DNA of 64,000 bases from Synechococcus sp. HK01-R (lineage in GTDB: Bacteria > Cyanobacteriota > Cyanobacteriia > PCC-6307 > Cyanobiaceae): positions 2,108,001 through 2,172,000 of the forward strand of contig NZ_CP059059.1 in the NCBI RefSeq assembly GCF_014217855.1, in the 5' to 3' direction. The notes under the pieces were generated by a model. It ran no database searches. It saw only the letters and a program-made list of their open reading frames with translations, and was not told the origin of the DNA. A program made the translations under genes and the position numbers. Numbering within the stretch: the first letter of the stretch is position 1; every line of letters starts with the position of its first letter. Below are positions 30,961 through 41,217 of this stretch, piece by piece.

Positions 30961-32337
30961 CTAGCCAGTCGGCAGCGTATCGAGGAGAGGCAGCAGTCGC
31001 TCCAAAGCCACCCCGCGGCTGGCCTTGAGCAGCAGCGTGTCACCGGGACGGAGCCAGTCCCGTAGGGGATTCATGGCGTCTTCCGGTGTGCTGACCCGAG
31101 CAAAGGCTGGCAAGGACAGTGCGATGGGTTCCATCGCCTCCGCTTCCACCCCATCGACCACCAGCACAAGACCATCAAGACCGAGTGCCACGGCTCGTTC
31201 AGCCACCTGACGGTGAAGCTCCACACTGCGCTCACCCAGCTCGAGCATGGTGCCGAGCACCGCGAAGCGACGCCCGTTACTGCTCGCGAGTAGGTCGAGA
31301 GCAGCGAGAACGGCCTCAGGGGAGGCGTTATAGGTCTCATCAAGCACGGTGATGCCACCCAGATGCAGACGACGATTGCGTCCACCAGGCATGTCCACCT
31401 CCAAACGCTCCAGCTGCTGCAGATCCACCCCAAGCTCCTCAGCCACTGCCAGGGCGAGCAGAAGGTTACGGGCGTTGTGGCGACCCTCGAGTGGCAGCTG
31501 AACCCTGCGTCCGTTGCAAACCAGCAGACCGGCCGCCTCGTCGATTCGCCCCAGGCAATCGGGAGGATGGGCCTTCAGGTCCGGATCCCCCTCGAGTGCG
31601 ACACGACGAACCCGGCCGCTCCAGCGGCTGGAAAGCGTCTGTTCCAGCAGCGGATCCCCGGCCGGGATCACCACCAGTCCATCGGCGACCAGGGCCTCGG
31701 TGATCTCACATTTGGCCGCCGCAATCGCCTCCCGACTGCCCAAACGACCGATATGGGCGGTGCCGATGTTGGTGATCACCGCGACCTGCGGCTCCGCGCA
31801 GCGGGAGAGCCGGGCGATTTCCCCAGGGCCACGCATGCCCATTTCAATCACTGCAGCACGGTGCTCCGGCCCAAGCCCCAAGAGCGTGAGGGGAACGCCG
31901 ATGTCGTTGTTGTTGTTGCCAATACTGGCCTGGACAGCTCCCAGCGGTGCGAGCGCAGCACGAATCAGTTCGCGCGTGGTGGTTTTACCCGCAGAGCCCG
32001 TCACCGCCACCACAGGACAGGCCAGCTGGCGACGATGGAGGCACGCCAGCTGCTGATAGGCATCCTGGGTATCGGCAACGGTCCAGTGGAGTAAGCCCTC
32101 CGGTATGGGGTGACGGGTGTCTTGGTTGACCACAGCCGCCTGGGCAGGGCAAACAGCTGCCTGAGAGAGGAAGCTGTGGCCATCAAAACGATCGCCGACC
32201 AGGGGCACGAAGAAGGCACCGGCCTGGAGCAGGCGACTGTCGGAGCACACAGGCCCCAGGGGTTGCGCCAACTGCGCCGGGTCGACCAGACCTTGGGGAG
32301 CCCCCCAGATCTCCATCAATTGCCTGAGCTGCAGCAC
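30961..32337 (-). CDS. murF: UDP-N-acetylmuramoyl-tripeptide--D-alanyl-D-alanine ligase
   Basis: Mur ligase of 458 residues that adds D-Ala-D-Ala to the cell-wall precursor. ATP loop TGSAGKTTTRELI, ALLRSGGLGPEH-type central region with EMGMRGPGEIA, and C-terminal LDETYNASPEAVLAAL. It lies 3 bp downstream of a membrane protein gene and with it forms a probable unit with glgA. Confidence 0.96.
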   Translation of the reverse strand: MLQLRQLMEIWGAPQGLVDPAQLAQPLGPVCSDSRLLQAGAFFVPLVGDRFDGHSFLSQAAVCPAQAAVVNQDTRHPIPEGLLHWTVADTQDAYQQLACLHRRQLACPVVAVTGSAGKTTTRELIRAALAPLGAVQASIGNNNNDIGVPLTLLGLGPEHRAAVIEMGMRGPGEIARLSRCAEPQVAVITNIGTAHIGRLGSREAIAAAKCEITEALVADGLVVIPAGDPLLEQTLSSRWSGRVRRVALEGDPDLKAHPPDCLGRIDEAAGLLVCNGRRVQLPLEGRHNARNLLLALAVAEELGVDLQQLERLEVDMPGGRNRRLHLGGITVLDETYNASPEAVLAALDLLASSNGRRFAVLGTMLELGERSVELHRQVAERAVALGLDGLVLVVDGVEAEAMEPIALSLPAFARVSTPEDAMNPLRDWLRPGDTLLLKASRGVALERLLPLLDTLPTG

Positions 32338-32339
32338 GG

Positions 32340-33116
32340 TCAGCGTCCCGATGACTCGAACAGGATCATGCCGCTGCCAACACGAGCTGTCCTGGCCAGA
32401 AGCCGCTGATCGGCCGCTTCGATGCGCAGCTCACTGAACCCCTCTGCTTCCAGTCGCTCCCACCAGTGATCAACGCACTGCTGACGTCTGTCTTCTGGGA
32501 GCACAGCCCACCCTTCAGACACCACCAACAGCACGCCATTGATCGAGGGCTGGGGGGTGGCGGCGGTGATCCATTCATCGTCATCACTCAGAAAGCGCAG
32601 CAGTGGGTCGATCGGAGGCGCAGAGGTCTGGAAAGGGGAAGCCTGATCCACGGCCTGTTGCTCTGCCTGATCCACGAAGGGCTCGGGTGATGGCTCCGAA
32701 GATGCCCCCGGGAATGGCGGCACGACTAAATCGCCCAGGGCCGATGCGTCAGAGGCAGGTTCCGAGATCGCCGGACCGGTTCTTCCATCAGCGGACAGCG
32801 GGCTGGTGGTGAGATGCATCACCTCCTGGGAGGGTTCTGGTGACGGATCCCGCCTGAACTGCAGCACGATGCCACCGATCAGCAAGAGAAACAGCAGCAG
32901 ACAGAGGGGCCAAAACAGGGGAGCAAGATCACGGGGCCAGAACCCTGGGGTGGAGAGAGTCCCTTCACCGTTACGACGCCACAGCTCCTGAAGCCGCAGC
33001 CGCAGGTCGGCCACAACGGCTCGCAGATTCTCCAGCAATGTCGACCAGGGATTGGCATAGGGCGCCGGCAGCGGCCCGGTCGAGGGCTGATCGCGACTGG
33101 AGGGATCCACCATCAA
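32340..33116 (-). CDS. Hypothetical membrane-anchored protein, 258 aa
   Basis: One strong transmembrane helix at about residues 68-86 (FWPLCLLLFLLLIGGIVLQF), a Pro/Ser/Glu-rich linker of some 80 residues, and a folded C-terminal part from LLRFLSDDDEWITAA containing a VLLVVSEGWAVLP strand. The likely topology is a bitopic protein with an exposed C-terminal domain. No family recognised; it sits 3 bp from both murF and glgA, suggesting an operon. Confidence 0.65.
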   Translation of the reverse strand: MMVDPSSRDQPSTGPLPAPYANPWSTLLENLRAVVADLRLRLQELWRRNGEGTLSTPGFWPRDLAPLFWPLCLLLFLLLIGGIVLQFRRDPSPEPSQEVMHLTTSPLSADGRTGPAISEPASDASALGDLVVPPFPGASSEPSPEPFVDQAEQQAVDQASPFQTSAPPIDPLLRFLSDDDEWITAATPQPSINGVLLVVSEGWAVLPEDRRQQCVDHWWERLEAEGFSELRIEAADQRLLARTARVGSGMILFESSGR

Positions 33117-33119
33117 CCG

Positions 33120-34670
33120 TCAGGAACGCTTCCTCCCAAGCAGTCTGGACAGGGGATTGCGGCGAGGACCATCGAGCGGAACCCGACCGACTCCTGGGGC
33201 GGGAACGAACGAGTCTTGATCGGCATGGCTGCGGTTGGGATCGGCTTCCTGGCCAAGGGAGAAGCTCTCGACGGCCGCCGCATCCGGGCTGGGCTCCTTG
33301 AGACCGCAAACGTCGCGATACATCTGGTCGTAAGCGAGGGCGGAGCGATCCCAGCTGTAATCCTGGCGCATGCCGCGCAGCTGCAGCTCCCGCCAGCTGT
33401 CCCGATGGCGATAAGCCTCCCAGGCCCTCACCAGGGCGGTGTAGAAGTCAACCGGCTCGAAACGGTCGAAGCAGAAGCCAGTGCCGCTGTGATTGGCGGG
33501 ATCGTGGGGCGGCACCGTGTCCACGAGACCACCAACCTTGCGCACCACTGGGACGCATCCGTAGCGCATGGCCATCAGCTGACTGATGCCACAGGGCTCA
33601 AAGCGACTTGGCATCAGGAAGGCATCGCTGCCTGCATAGATGAGACGGGAGAGGGCGTCGTCGTAGGTGAGGAACACGGCAACCCGTCCGGGATGGCGTG
33701 AGGCAAGCTGCCAGAGACCGGACTCCAGGCCGCGATCACCGGTGCCCAGAACCACGATTTGAGTGTCGGTGTATGCCAACAGACGATCGGCCACCTGAAG
33801 CAGCAGATCAACCCCCTTCTGATCGACCAAGCGGCTCACCATTCCGAGGAGGAAGGTGTCGGGATTCACAGTGAGTCCCATGCGCTCCTGCAGCACCCGC
33901 TTGTTCACGGGACGACCGGACAGGTCGTCGGCGCTGAAGTGGGAGGGAAGCGCAGGATCCGTGGCGGGGTCCCAGGCCTCTAGATCGAGCCCATTCAGAA
34001 TGCCGCGAAGCTTTCCGGAGATGTAATTGAGCAATCCGTCGAGCTTTTCGCCGTATTCGGCCGTACGGATTTCACAGGCGTAGGTGGGAGAGACGGCATT
34101 GACACGATCGGCATACAGCAGGGCTGCAGCCATGGTGTGGTCTCCCTGCATGTACCAGGGGCACCAGGTCATGCGATCGAGCTTCCAGCGCCAGGGGCCC
34201 TGGTACTTGAGGTTGTGGATGGTGAAGACCGTGCTGATCTCGGGGTCTTGATGCATCCAGACCGGAATCATGCCGGTATGCCAGTCATGGCAATGCAGCA
34301 CCTGAGGCTTCCAGACGTTCCAAGCGAACTCTGAGGCGGCACTGGCAAAGAACGTGAAGCGCCAGTCTTCATCCTCTCCGCCATAGATCCGCTCAGGATC
34401 GAACACGGGATGGCCGACCAGGTAGATCGTCATCCCATTGCTGGGGTGTCGCGTCTCGTAGACCGCAAATTCTGTGCCCATGGTCTGGGCGCGCCAGATG
34501 GGCTCATCGCTTATGGCCAAGCGGCTCCAGAGCTTGCTGTAGCCAGGCATGATCAGGCGCACATCGTGGCCGAGCTTGGCCAGGGCAGGTGGCAGAGAGC
34601 CGACCACGTCGCCCATGCCACCCACCTTCACCATCGGGGCGCACTCGGCAGCGGCAAAAAGAATGCGCAT
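33120..34670 (-). CDS. glgA: Glycogen synthase (ADP-glucose)
   Basis: GT5 glycosyltransferase, 516 residues, elongating glycogen from ADP-glucose. The N-terminal ADP-glucose motif appears as [13 protein letters not shown] (usual KxGGL), and the C-terminal nucleotide-binding block is [19 protein letters not shown] 40-residue low-complexity tail (from about residue 470) extends beyond the core. No other glycogen genes are adjacent. Confidence 0.96.
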   Translation of the reverse strand: MRILFAAAECAPMVKVGGMGDVVGSLPPALAKLGHDVRLIMPGYSKLWSRLAISDEPIWRAQTMGTEFAVYETRHPSNGMTIYLVGHPVFDPERIYGGEDEDWRFTFFASAASEFAWNVWKPQVLHCHDWHTGMIPVWMHQDPEISTVFTIHNLKYQGPWRWKLDRMTWCPWYMQGDHTMAAALLYADRVNAVSPTYACEIRTAEYGEKLDGLLNYISGKLRGILNGLDLEAWDPATDPALPSHFSADDLSGRPVNKRVLQERMGLTVNPDTFLLGMVSRLVDQKGVDLLLQVADRLLAYTDTQIVVLGTGDRGLESGLWQLASRHPGRVAVFLTYDDALSRLIYAGSDAFLMPSRFEPCGISQLMAMRYGCVPVVRKVGGLVDTVPPHDPANHSGTGFCFDRFEPVDFYTALVRAWEAYRHRDSWRELQLRGMRQDYSWDRSALAYDQMYRDVCGLKEPSPDAAAVESFSLGQEADPNRSHADQDSFVPAPGVGRVPLDGPRRNPLSRLLGRKRS

Positions 34671-34744
34671 GGTCGGTGAAACCCCAGGAAGGCGCCGCGA
34701 CTTTAAGGGGAATCACGCCGGAGAAACCGCACGTGGCCAGAGTT

Positions 34745-35377
34745 TCAGGGAATCACGGTGACTGGCGTTCCCAGACGAACCAGCTTGAAGAGCTCCTGCA
34801 CATTCTCCTCGTAAAGGCGAACACAACCGTGAGAGACGGCTCGGCCCACCGTCCAGCGGTAGGGGGTGCCATGGAAACCGGCCACCGTGCAGCCATCGAT
34901 GTCGAGATACTGCTCACCATCCCAGCCCGAACGCCCTTTGCAATCGCGATAGAAACCGATCCAGCGGGATCCGAGGGGATTGCGTTTCCCCTGGCCGATG
35001 TTCTCGCCGGTGACCGGATGGGTCCAGACCGGCTCATGGATCTTCTGCAAGACCCGATGGCGACCGGCCGGTGTCTCCCAGCCTTCGGTGCCCACGGCGG
35101 CTGGGAAGCGATGGGTGAGCACTCCATCGCGCAGCACCATCAGTTGACGGTGGGTGCGATCCAGCACCAACTGGAGTCCCTTCGCATCGAGAAGATCAGG
35201 GGGGATGCGCTGCAGGGAAGCTTGCTCGGAGATCGGCTCGGCAAGCGGCGGAATCGGGTCAGCCGGACGTGCTGTCTCTCCTCCCTGGACCTGGGCACGG
35301 GCCAAGCAGGGAATGGTGCTGACCAAGGTCAGCGTCAGCGTGGCGTTGAGCAGCAGACGCGGGCGAAGACGCAACAT
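34745..35377 (-). CDS. L,D-transpeptidase (YkuD)
   Basis: Exported peptidoglycan cross-linking enzyme of 210 residues. Signal peptide in the first 28 residues, then a YkuD domain with the catalytic HGTPYRWTVGRAVSHGCVR block (nucleophile Cys in SHGC). The preceding DGCTVAGF segment and a CKGRSG insertion are family-like. It lies alone between glgA and menB. Confidence 0.92.
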   Translation of the reverse strand: MLRLRPRLLLNATLTLTLVSTIPCLARAQVQGGETARPADPIPPLAEPISEQASLQRIPPDLLDAKGLQLVLDRTHRQLMVLRDGVLTHRFPAAVGTEGWETPAGRHRVLQKIHEPVWTHPVTGENIGQGKRNPLGSRWIGFYRDCKGRSGWDGEQYLDIDGCTVAGFHGTPYRWTVGRAVSHGCVRLYEENVQELFKLVRLGTPVTVIP

Positions 35378-35386
35378 GGTCGGAGC

Positions 35387-35416
35387 AAAACGGTGGCAGC
35401 GAAAACGGTGGCAGCG
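35387..35416. repeat. Two tandem copies of a 15-bp unit
   Basis: The unit AAAACGGTGGCAGCG occurs twice in direct succession (35387-35401, 35402-35416) just upstream of the L,D-transpeptidase start. A small recent duplication in the 5' region; it could change promoter spacing. Confidence 0.8.
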
Positions 35417-35430
35417 CTGACCTTGTTTAG

Positions 35431-36306
35431 CTAAGGGAGCCAGGGGGAGGCAGAAAAGTCGGGGGATCGCTTGTCCAGGAAGGCATTACGGCCCTCCTGG
35501 CCCTCAGCCGTTCGATAGAAGAGATGGGTGGCCTGACCCGCCAGCTCCTGAATCCCAGCCATGCCGTCCGTCTCGGCATTGAAGGCCGCCTTGAGGCAAC
35601 GGATGGCCGTCGGGCTGTGCTGCATCACCTCCTGGGCCCAGCGCAGGCCCTCGGCCTCCAGTTGCTCCAGCGGCACCACAGCGTTCACCAGACCCATCGC
35701 CAGAGCCTGCTCAGCCCCGTACTGGCGGCACAGGAACCAGATCTCACGCGCCTTGCGCTGCCCCACCACCCGGGCCAGGAAGCCGGCACCGAAGCCGCCG
35801 TCAAAGCTGCCAACCCTTGGGCCTGTCTGGCCAAACACAGCATTATCAGCGGCCAAACTGAGGTCGCAGAGCAGGTGAAGCACCTGACCACCGCCGATGG
35901 CATAGCCAGCCACCAGGGCAATCACCACCTTGGGCAGGCTGCGGATGATGCGCTGCAGGTCGAGCACGTTGAGGCGAGGCAGCCCCTCCTCATCCAGATA
36001 ACCGCCATCCCCGCGAACGCTCTGATCTCCTCCGGCGCAGAAGGCATAGCCACCGTCTTCAGCGGGGCCAACTCCCGTGAACAACACCACGCCGATGTCA
36101 CTGGCATCGCGGATCCGCGTGAAGGCATCACAGAGCTCCACCACCGTGCGGGGCCGGAAGGCGTTACGCCGACGTGGACGATTGATCGCCACCCGGGCGA
36201 TACCACCGGGACAGCGATCCAAAAGAATGTCTTGGTAGTCCCCCCAGGGCTCCCAGACCACGGTGGACTCCCCGGGGAGCACGCGGCGGTGTTGGTGATC
36301 GGTCAT
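35431..36306 (-). CDS. menB: 1,4-dihydroxy-2-naphthoyl-CoA synthase
   Basis: Crotonase-fold enzyme of phylloquinone/menaquinone synthesis, 291 residues. Oxyanion-hole region [15 protein letters not shown] and [19 protein letters not shown] match MenB rather than generic enoyl-CoA hydratases. It is 30 bp downstream of menD on the same strand, consistent with a men operon supplying the photosystem I quinone. Confidence 0.96.
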   Translation of the reverse strand: MTDHQHRRVLPGESTVVWEPWGDYQDILLDRCPGGIARVAINRPRRRNAFRPRTVVELCDAFTRIRDASDIGVVLFTGVGPAEDGGYAFCAGGDQSVRGDGGYLDEEGLPRLNVLDLQRIIRSLPKVVIALVAGYAIGGGQVLHLLCDLSLAADNAVFGQTGPRVGSFDGGFGAGFLARVVGQRKAREIWFLCRQYGAEQALAMGLVNAVVPLEQLEAEGLRWAQEVMQHSPTAIRCLKAAFNAETDGMAGIQELAGQATHLFYRTAEGQEGRNAFLDKRSPDFSASPWLP

Positions 36307-36336
36307 GGCCTCGCCCCATCGGCAGCGCCATTGTGA

Positions 36337-38115
36337 TCACCCACCCGGATCTTCCGTCTGAAGAGTTCTGCGCAACTCCTGCCGCAGGCGCGCATCCCCG
36401 TCCCTGTCGGTACAGACCCGCAACAGGGCAGGACGGGCCTGGGCCCAGCCCCAAGCCAATGCCTCGGGGAGATCCTCCAGGCAAGCCAGCTGCCGCACCG
36501 GATGGCCATGGGCGGCGGCAAGGGCCAGCGGATCAACGGCCTGGGGCATGGCGAAGAGCTGCTCCAAGGCCTCCTGGGGGGCCGTCGGCACAGGCAGTTG
36601 CTGAAAGATGCCACCACCGCCGTTATCGATCAGCAGCACCAGCAAGGGAGGCCCATCGGCATCGGCTAGTAACCAGCCATTGCTGTCGTGTAACAGGGCG
36701 ATGTCGCCGGTCAGCAAGAGGGTGCGCCCGCGGGCCCGGGCCAGGCCGAGCGCTAACGAGAGGGTGCCGTCAATCCCTGAGGCACCACGAAAACTGAAGC
36801 AGCGGATGCCGGGGCCGGCCGCGGGGGCGAAAGCCTGCCAGTCGCGCACGGGGCTGCTGGCGGCGAGCATCACCGTGCAGGGAGTCGGCAGCAACGGGGG
36901 GAGCGCTTGCATCAAAGCGGGCTCCGTGATCGCTCCCTGCTGCGGCAACAGGCGCTCCAGGGAGCGGCGAGCCTGCTGATCGCGTTGCTGCCACAGGCGA
37001 CACAGACCGAGGCCGGCCGGTTCCGCGCCCGCAGGGACGGATGCGCACTGATCCTGTTGCTGCTTCCACCAGGTGGCCAGACCTGTCGACCACTGGGAGG
37101 CCTTGCGGAGGGGATCCAAACCGCGCTGATCGCCTTCACTGACGAGCACCTGAGCACCATTGCGTGCCTGCAACCAACGCTCAAGCCGGCGGCTGGCCGG
37201 CATCGGCCCCAGACGCAGCACCTGCAGATCGGCCGCGGAGAGCTCCTCTGGCCAAGGCAGACCGTCGGGGAGCAAGACATCCCAGGCACGAATCTGCCCG
37301 GGCAGCTCGGGGGGAACGGCGGCTAGGGGGTCCACCAGCACCGGCCAGCCACTGCGCTCCTGCCAGGCGAGTAAGGCCTGTTCATGGGCAGCCCGCAGAA
37401 GCGGACGACCTCGCCAGGGGCCGGCGATCACCAGGCCAGGACGGTCGGGATCGAGGGCGAAACGCGCCTCCCAGGGGGCTGCCTCCATGGGCTCCTGCAG
37501 GCAGCCTGCCTCGCCATCGCTCGTCGGGGCAGACCATCCGCTCCAGAAGTGCTCCTGCTCTTCCACAGAGGGATGGAGGGGTTCCTCAAAGGGGAGATTG
37601 AGGTGCACCGGGCCAGGCCAGTGGTGGGCCTCACGCCAGGCCTGAGCAGCTAGATCATGGATGGCGACTGGGAGCATGCGATCAAGACCGGCCAGATCAG
37701 CACTGCCACTCCAGCGACACACTGGAACCAGAAACGCCTCTTGATTCACCGTCTGGTTGGCACCGCAGTGCTTGAGACGCAGGGGCCGATCGGCGCTGAG
37801 CAGCAGCAGAGGCAGGCAGGAGCGATCAGCCTCCACGGCCGCCGGCAGCAGGTTGGCCACGGCGGTACCCGAGGTGGTGATCACGGCGCTGGCCCGGCCA
37901 CTCGAGGCCGCGAGTCCGAGCGCATGAAAGGCGGCGGAGCGCTCATCGATCGCGGTGATGAGTCGGAGCAGACCTGCCCGCTGGAGCCCCCCAGCGGCAT
38001 GGGCCAGCGGGCCACTGCGACTCCCGGGGCAGAGCACCACATCGGAGAGCCCATGGCCGATCAGGCCCTCGAGAAGCGCCACAGCGGCCTGCAGGTTGGC
38101 GAGTGGGCGCGTCAA
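36337..38115 (-). CDS. menD: 2-succinyl-5-enolpyruvyl-6-hydroxy-3-cyclohexene-1-carboxylate synthase
   Basis: ThDP-dependent enzyme. Conserved N-terminal block LCPGSRSGPLAHAAGG and catalytic Glu in AIDERSAAF, ThDP-Mg binding GDIALLHDSNGW and LLIDNGGGGIFQQLP. No ATG precedes the conserved N-terminus; TTG at 38113-38115 gives 592 residues, the usual size, and leaves 51 bp to divergent lepB. The frame further upstream lies inside lepB and is shadow. Confidence 0.9.
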   Translation of the reverse strand: MTRPLANLQAAVALLEGLIGHGLSDVVLCPGSRSGPLAHAAGGLQRAGLLRLITAIDERSAAFHALGLAASSGRASAVITTSGTAVANLLPAAVEADRSCLPLLLLSADRPLRLKHCGANQTVNQEAFLVPVCRWSGSADLAGLDRMLPVAIHDLAAQAWREAHHWPGPVHLNLPFEEPLHPSVEEQEHFWSGWSAPTSDGEAGCLQEPMEAAPWEARFALDPDRPGLVIAGPWRGRPLLRAAHEQALLAWQERSGWPVLVDPLAAVPPELPGQIRAWDVLLPDGLPWPEELSAADLQVLRLGPMPASRRLERWLQARNGAQVLVSEGDQRGLDPLRKASQWSTGLATWWKQQQDQCASVPAGAEPAGLGLCRLWQQRDQQARRSLERLLPQQGAITEPALMQALPPLLPTPCTVMLAASSPVRDWQAFAPAAGPGIRCFSFRGASGIDGTLSLALGLARARGRTLLLTGDIALLHDSNGWLLADADGPPLLVLLIDNGGGGIFQQLPVPTAPQEALEQLFAMPQAVDPLALAAAHGHPVRQLACLEDLPEALAWGWAQARPALLRVCTDRDGDARLRQELRRTLQTEDPGG

Positions 38116-38166
38116 AGGGAACCCCAGGGCTGATGCGATCCTCGTTGAATACGGATCCGGCCGGCC

Positions 38167-38781
38167 ATGGACAGCCCACAAACAACGAGCCGTTCCGGCG
38201 GCAGCTGGCGCAGCCTCCTGGTTTGGGTGCTGGTGGCTCTGCTGCTGCGTTGGCTCGTGCTCGAGCCCCGCTGGATCCCGTCGGGCTCGATGCTGCCCAC
38301 CCTGCAACTGCAGGACCGGATCCTGGTGGAGAAGCTGCGCCCCAGGCTGGCGGCAAGCCGGCATCAACCCCTGCCCCTGGGCAGCGTGGTGGTGTTTGCG
38401 GCACCGCCCCAACTGGTGATGGCGGGATACGACGCGAATGCGGCCTTGATCAAGCGGGTGGTGGGACGTCCTGGAGATGTCCTCGAAGTGCGCGATGGCG
38501 TGTTGCTGCGGAACGGACAACCGGTGAGCGAAGCCTGGCTGGAGGAGCCGATTGACTACACCCAGGGCGCGATCACAGTTCCACCGGATCAGCTCTGGGT
38601 GTTAGGCGACAACCGCAATGCCAGCCTCGATTCCCACCTCTGGGGCCCTCTACCCCAGGAACGAGTAATCGGCACAGCGGTCTGGCGCTACTGGCCGCTG
38701 AGCCGGTTCGGTCCGATACGGTTCCCCCACCCAACCGCTGCGGGCGTGATTCAGGCAGCTGCGGTAGGGTCAACGTCGTGA
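38167..38781 (+). CDS. lepB: Signal peptidase I
   Basis: Membrane protease removing signal peptides. One N-terminal transmembrane helix (about residues 16-31), catalytic Ser41 in PSGSMLPTL and Lys96 in ALIKRVVGRPGD, and box E GDNRNASLDSH. 204 residues, normal for cyanobacteria. Divergent from menD. Confidence 0.96.
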   Translation: MDSPQTTSRSGGSWRSLLVWVLVALLLRWLVLEPRWIPSGSMLPTLQLQDRILVEKLRPRLAASRHQPLPLGSVVVFAAPPQLVMAGYDANAALIKRVVGRPGDVLEVRDGVLLRNGQPVSEAWLEEPIDYTQGAITVPPDQLWVLGDNRNASLDSHLWGPLPQERVIGTAVWRYWPLSRFGPIRFPHPTAAGVIQAAAVGSTS

Positions 38782-38796
38782 CGGAGAGCACACGGG

Positions 38797-39150
38797 ATGT
38801 TCAACCCGGAGTTCCTGACCACCGACAGCCAAGACGGCCAACCCGTCAACGGTCTGATTCAGTACCTGCAGGACCAGTCGCCTGACGTGCTGCAACGGGT
38901 GGCCAAATCCGCCAGCACCGATATTCAGGACATCATTCGCCACAACGTGCAGGGTCTGCTGGGCATGCTCCCCGGCGAGCACTTCGACGTGAAGGTGACC
39001 GCCAGCCGCGACAACCTCGCCAATCTGCTTGCCTCGGCCATGATGACTGGCTATTTCCTGCGCCAGATGGAACAGCGCAAGGAGCTGGAGGAAACGCTGT
39101 TCGGAGACGACGCCATGGCGGTCAATCCCGACGACGATCTCAAGCTCTGA
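38797..39150 (+). CDS. DUF760 protein
   Basis: A 117-residue member of the cyanobacteria/plastid DUF760 family, recognised from GLIQYLQDQSPDVLQRVAKS, IIRHNVQGLLGMLP and ASAMMTGYFLRQMEQR. Soluble and helical; function unknown. It is 15 bp downstream of lepB and probably cotranscribed. Confidence 0.85.
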   Translation: MFNPEFLTTDSQDGQPVNGLIQYLQDQSPDVLQRVAKSASTDIQDIIRHNVQGLLGMLPGEHFDVKVTASRDNLANLLASAMMTGYFLRQMEQRKELEETLFGDDAMAVNPDDDLKL

Positions 39151-39153
39151 ATC

Positions 39154-40320
39154 TCAGCCAATGCTGGGATCTTCCGGCACCAGGCCGAGCTGAAGCAGCT
39201 GACGGTCAAGGTCTCCGAGAAACTGCCAGTTGCCATCGCTGGGGGCCCAGGGCCGTTTCAGAAGTTCGGCCCTGAGCTGCCCGACCTGGGCAAGGCCAAA
39301 CGGGAGCGGAGCGCTGTAGTGAGCTGGCACCAGCCAGCGCAGTTCTGGCAGCCGCTCGAGTTGCTCCAACCACTGGATCAGAGCGGTGCGAGCCCTGGGC
39401 AAAACCAGCCGCTCGAGGACAGGTGCCACCTGCAGCCTTGGGCTCTGCTGCCCCATCAGAGCGGAAGCGGCCTGCTGCCAGCCCTCCTGCCAGGCAAAGG
39501 GATAAACCCCGAAATGGGCGCGGGCCGAACGAAGGCCAGGCTGAAAGGCATGGCGCAGCAAGACCCGAAAGCCTGGAATCTCCAGCCGCTCCGGCCTGAG
39601 ATAAGAGGCAAACAACACCAGGCGTGCCCAACCGCGTCGACGGTTGACCAGGCTGTCTTCGAGGGGTTCGTCGCCACGATCTCGGGCGTGGAACAACAAC
39701 GGGGTGGGATCGGTTTCGAACACCGCAGGAGGGTCAGCCCCAATCCCGACCAAGGCATCCGTCACGAGCAAGGCTCCGGACGGGCGATGCAGACAGCTGA
39801 TCTCCTGGAAACGTCCAACGCCCAAATCCAGGGGGCCAAGGGAGATCCACTGGCACACATCACCATGGGGAACCCCGTCATCGAGCAAAACCTTGGTGCG
39901 ATGGGCCGGCACCCCTAACAAGCTGAGGGGCAACGGCAAGGGGAAACTCCACTGGCCAGGGCACACCCACAAAGTGGCGTCAGGGAAAGCACGAGCCAGG
40001 GGAGCGAGAGGAAGTTTGTGCTCCAAGCCCGAGGCGGTGGGCAACACAATGGTGAGCACGGGGCCATGGTGCGCCTCCAAAGCCCGGATCCCGGCGCAAA
40101 GCTCGGCGGTGGGCGGAAGCGGGTTGATCAGCATCAGTCCCCCCGGCACCTTCACAACGGTGAGGCGAATCGGAACGGCCACGTAATAGATGCCCTGGAG
40201 CTGCTCAAAACTCCAGACCTGACCGGGGATCAGCTCCTCGACATAGGTGGCGCGCCGGCCGTAGGGATACAGAGGCAGCAGCGGCCAGAACCCCCAGTAC
40301 TGGTCGGCACGACTATTCAT
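39154..40320 (-). CDS. DUF4336 protein, metallo-beta-lactamase-like
   Basis: A 388-residue member of the DUF4336 family found in cyanobacteria and plastids. It has a beta-lactamase-fold-like N-terminal half (VVKVPGGLMLINPLPPT) without the usual HxHxDH zinc signature, so hydrolase activity is doubtful. The start is the ATG at 40320 (MNSRADQYWGFWP). Convergent with the DUF760 gene, with only 3 bp between stops. Confidence 0.8.
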   Translation of the reverse strand: MNSRADQYWGFWPLLPLYPYGRRATYVEELIPGQVWSFEQLQGIYYVAVPIRLTVVKVPGGLMLINPLPPTAELCAGIRALEAHHGPVLTIVLPTASGLEHKLPLAPLARAFPDATLWVCPGQWSFPLPLPLSLLGVPAHRTKVLLDDGVPHGDVCQWISLGPLDLGVGRFQEISCLHRPSGALLVTDALVGIGADPPAVFETDPTPLLFHARDRGDEPLEDSLVNRRRGWARLVLFASYLRPERLEIPGFRVLLRHAFQPGLRSARAHFGVYPFAWQEGWQQAASALMGQQSPRLQVAPVLERLVLPRARTALIQWLEQLERLPELRWLVPAHYSAPLPFGLAQVGQLRAELLKRPWAPSDGNWQFLGDLDRQLLQLGLVPEDPSIG

Positions 40321-40494
40321 TGCCAAGCCTCTCGCGCACCCTGGATTCGATAGCTCCAGACCCATGATCACAGGTCTTGATCACCGATCGAGCACCCGCA
40401 GCGCCAGCTCAGTTTCAGACGAGCCCAGAACCAAGAATCAAGGTGCAAACCAGGATCGAAATTTCTAGAGTCACCAAACTGATTCTTCCCAAGA

Positions 40495-41217
40495 GTGCGA
40501 CGTCTTGCCCTAGCCCTGACTGCGATCTCGGCACTGACCCCTCAAGTCGCATTGGCCCAAATGGACCATCACCATGGACATCACGGCCATGGGATGCATC
40601 ACGCAGAACCTGCAAACACGAAAGAGGCAGCACCCACCCATTCCGGCAACCATCAGCACCATGCCCATGGCATGGGACCAGCAGGCAGCACCTACGACCT
40701 GCGCTTTATCGATGGCATGGTCGAGCATCACACCGGGGCGTTGCGGATGAGTGAGTACGTCTTCAACATCGGCGCCCCTGGGGTGGGGGCGTTGGCAAAC
40801 AGCATCTGGAACGAGCAGGCCCGTGAGATCAAGGCGATGCGCCAATGGCGCAAAGCCTGGTATCCGGATGCACCGGTTTATCCCGTGGCATTGCGCCCTA
40901 ACGGGGACCCCAACTCCATGGCAGATCTGGTGCGCATGAGTCCTGATGTGATTGCCGCGATGCGCATGTCGGGAACGAAGCCAACGCGCGACAACAGGGT
41001 GCAGTGGTTCTTAGAGGGAATGATTGAGCACCATGGAGGCGCACTTCAGATGGCCCATGAGGCTCGGCAAAACTCCACCAACCCCACCGTCCTTCGCCTG
41101 GCGCGCGAGATCATCGTCGCCCAGCGCAAAGAGATCATCGAACTCCGCAAGATGCTGCAAAGCGGAGGACTGAATAAGCCGGACTACTACAAATTTGATG
41201 GCCTTTTCGCGCTGTGA
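40495..41217 (+). CDS. DUF305 exported His/Met-rich protein
   Basis: A 240-residue DUF305 (ferritin-like four-helix) protein starting with GTG at 40495, with a signal peptide (cleavage near LAQ at residue 22) and a mature N-terminus full of His and Met (MDHHHGHHGHGMHH). The DUF305 motifs IDGMVEHHTGALRMSEYV and EGMIEHHGGALQMAHEA occur twice as expected. Such proteins often sit with copper or silver resistance genes. First gene of a three-gene overlap chain. Confidence 0.9.
   Translation: MRRLALALTAISALTPQVALAQMDHHHGHHGHGMHHAEPANTKEAAPTHSGNHQHHAHGMGPAGSTYDLRFIDGMVEHHTGALRMSEYVFNIGAPGVGALANSIWNEQAREIKAMRQWRKAWYPDAPVYPVALRPNGDPNSMADLVRMSPDVIAAMRMSGTKPTRDNRVQWFLEGMIEHHGGALQMAHEARQNSTNPTVLRLAREIIVAQRKEIIELRKMLQSGGLNKPDYYKFDGLFAL

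Noticed and set aside
38116-38520. Upstream extension of the menD frame
   Set aside because: It overlaps lepB on the opposite strand, is low in complexity and precedes the conserved MenD N-terminus.
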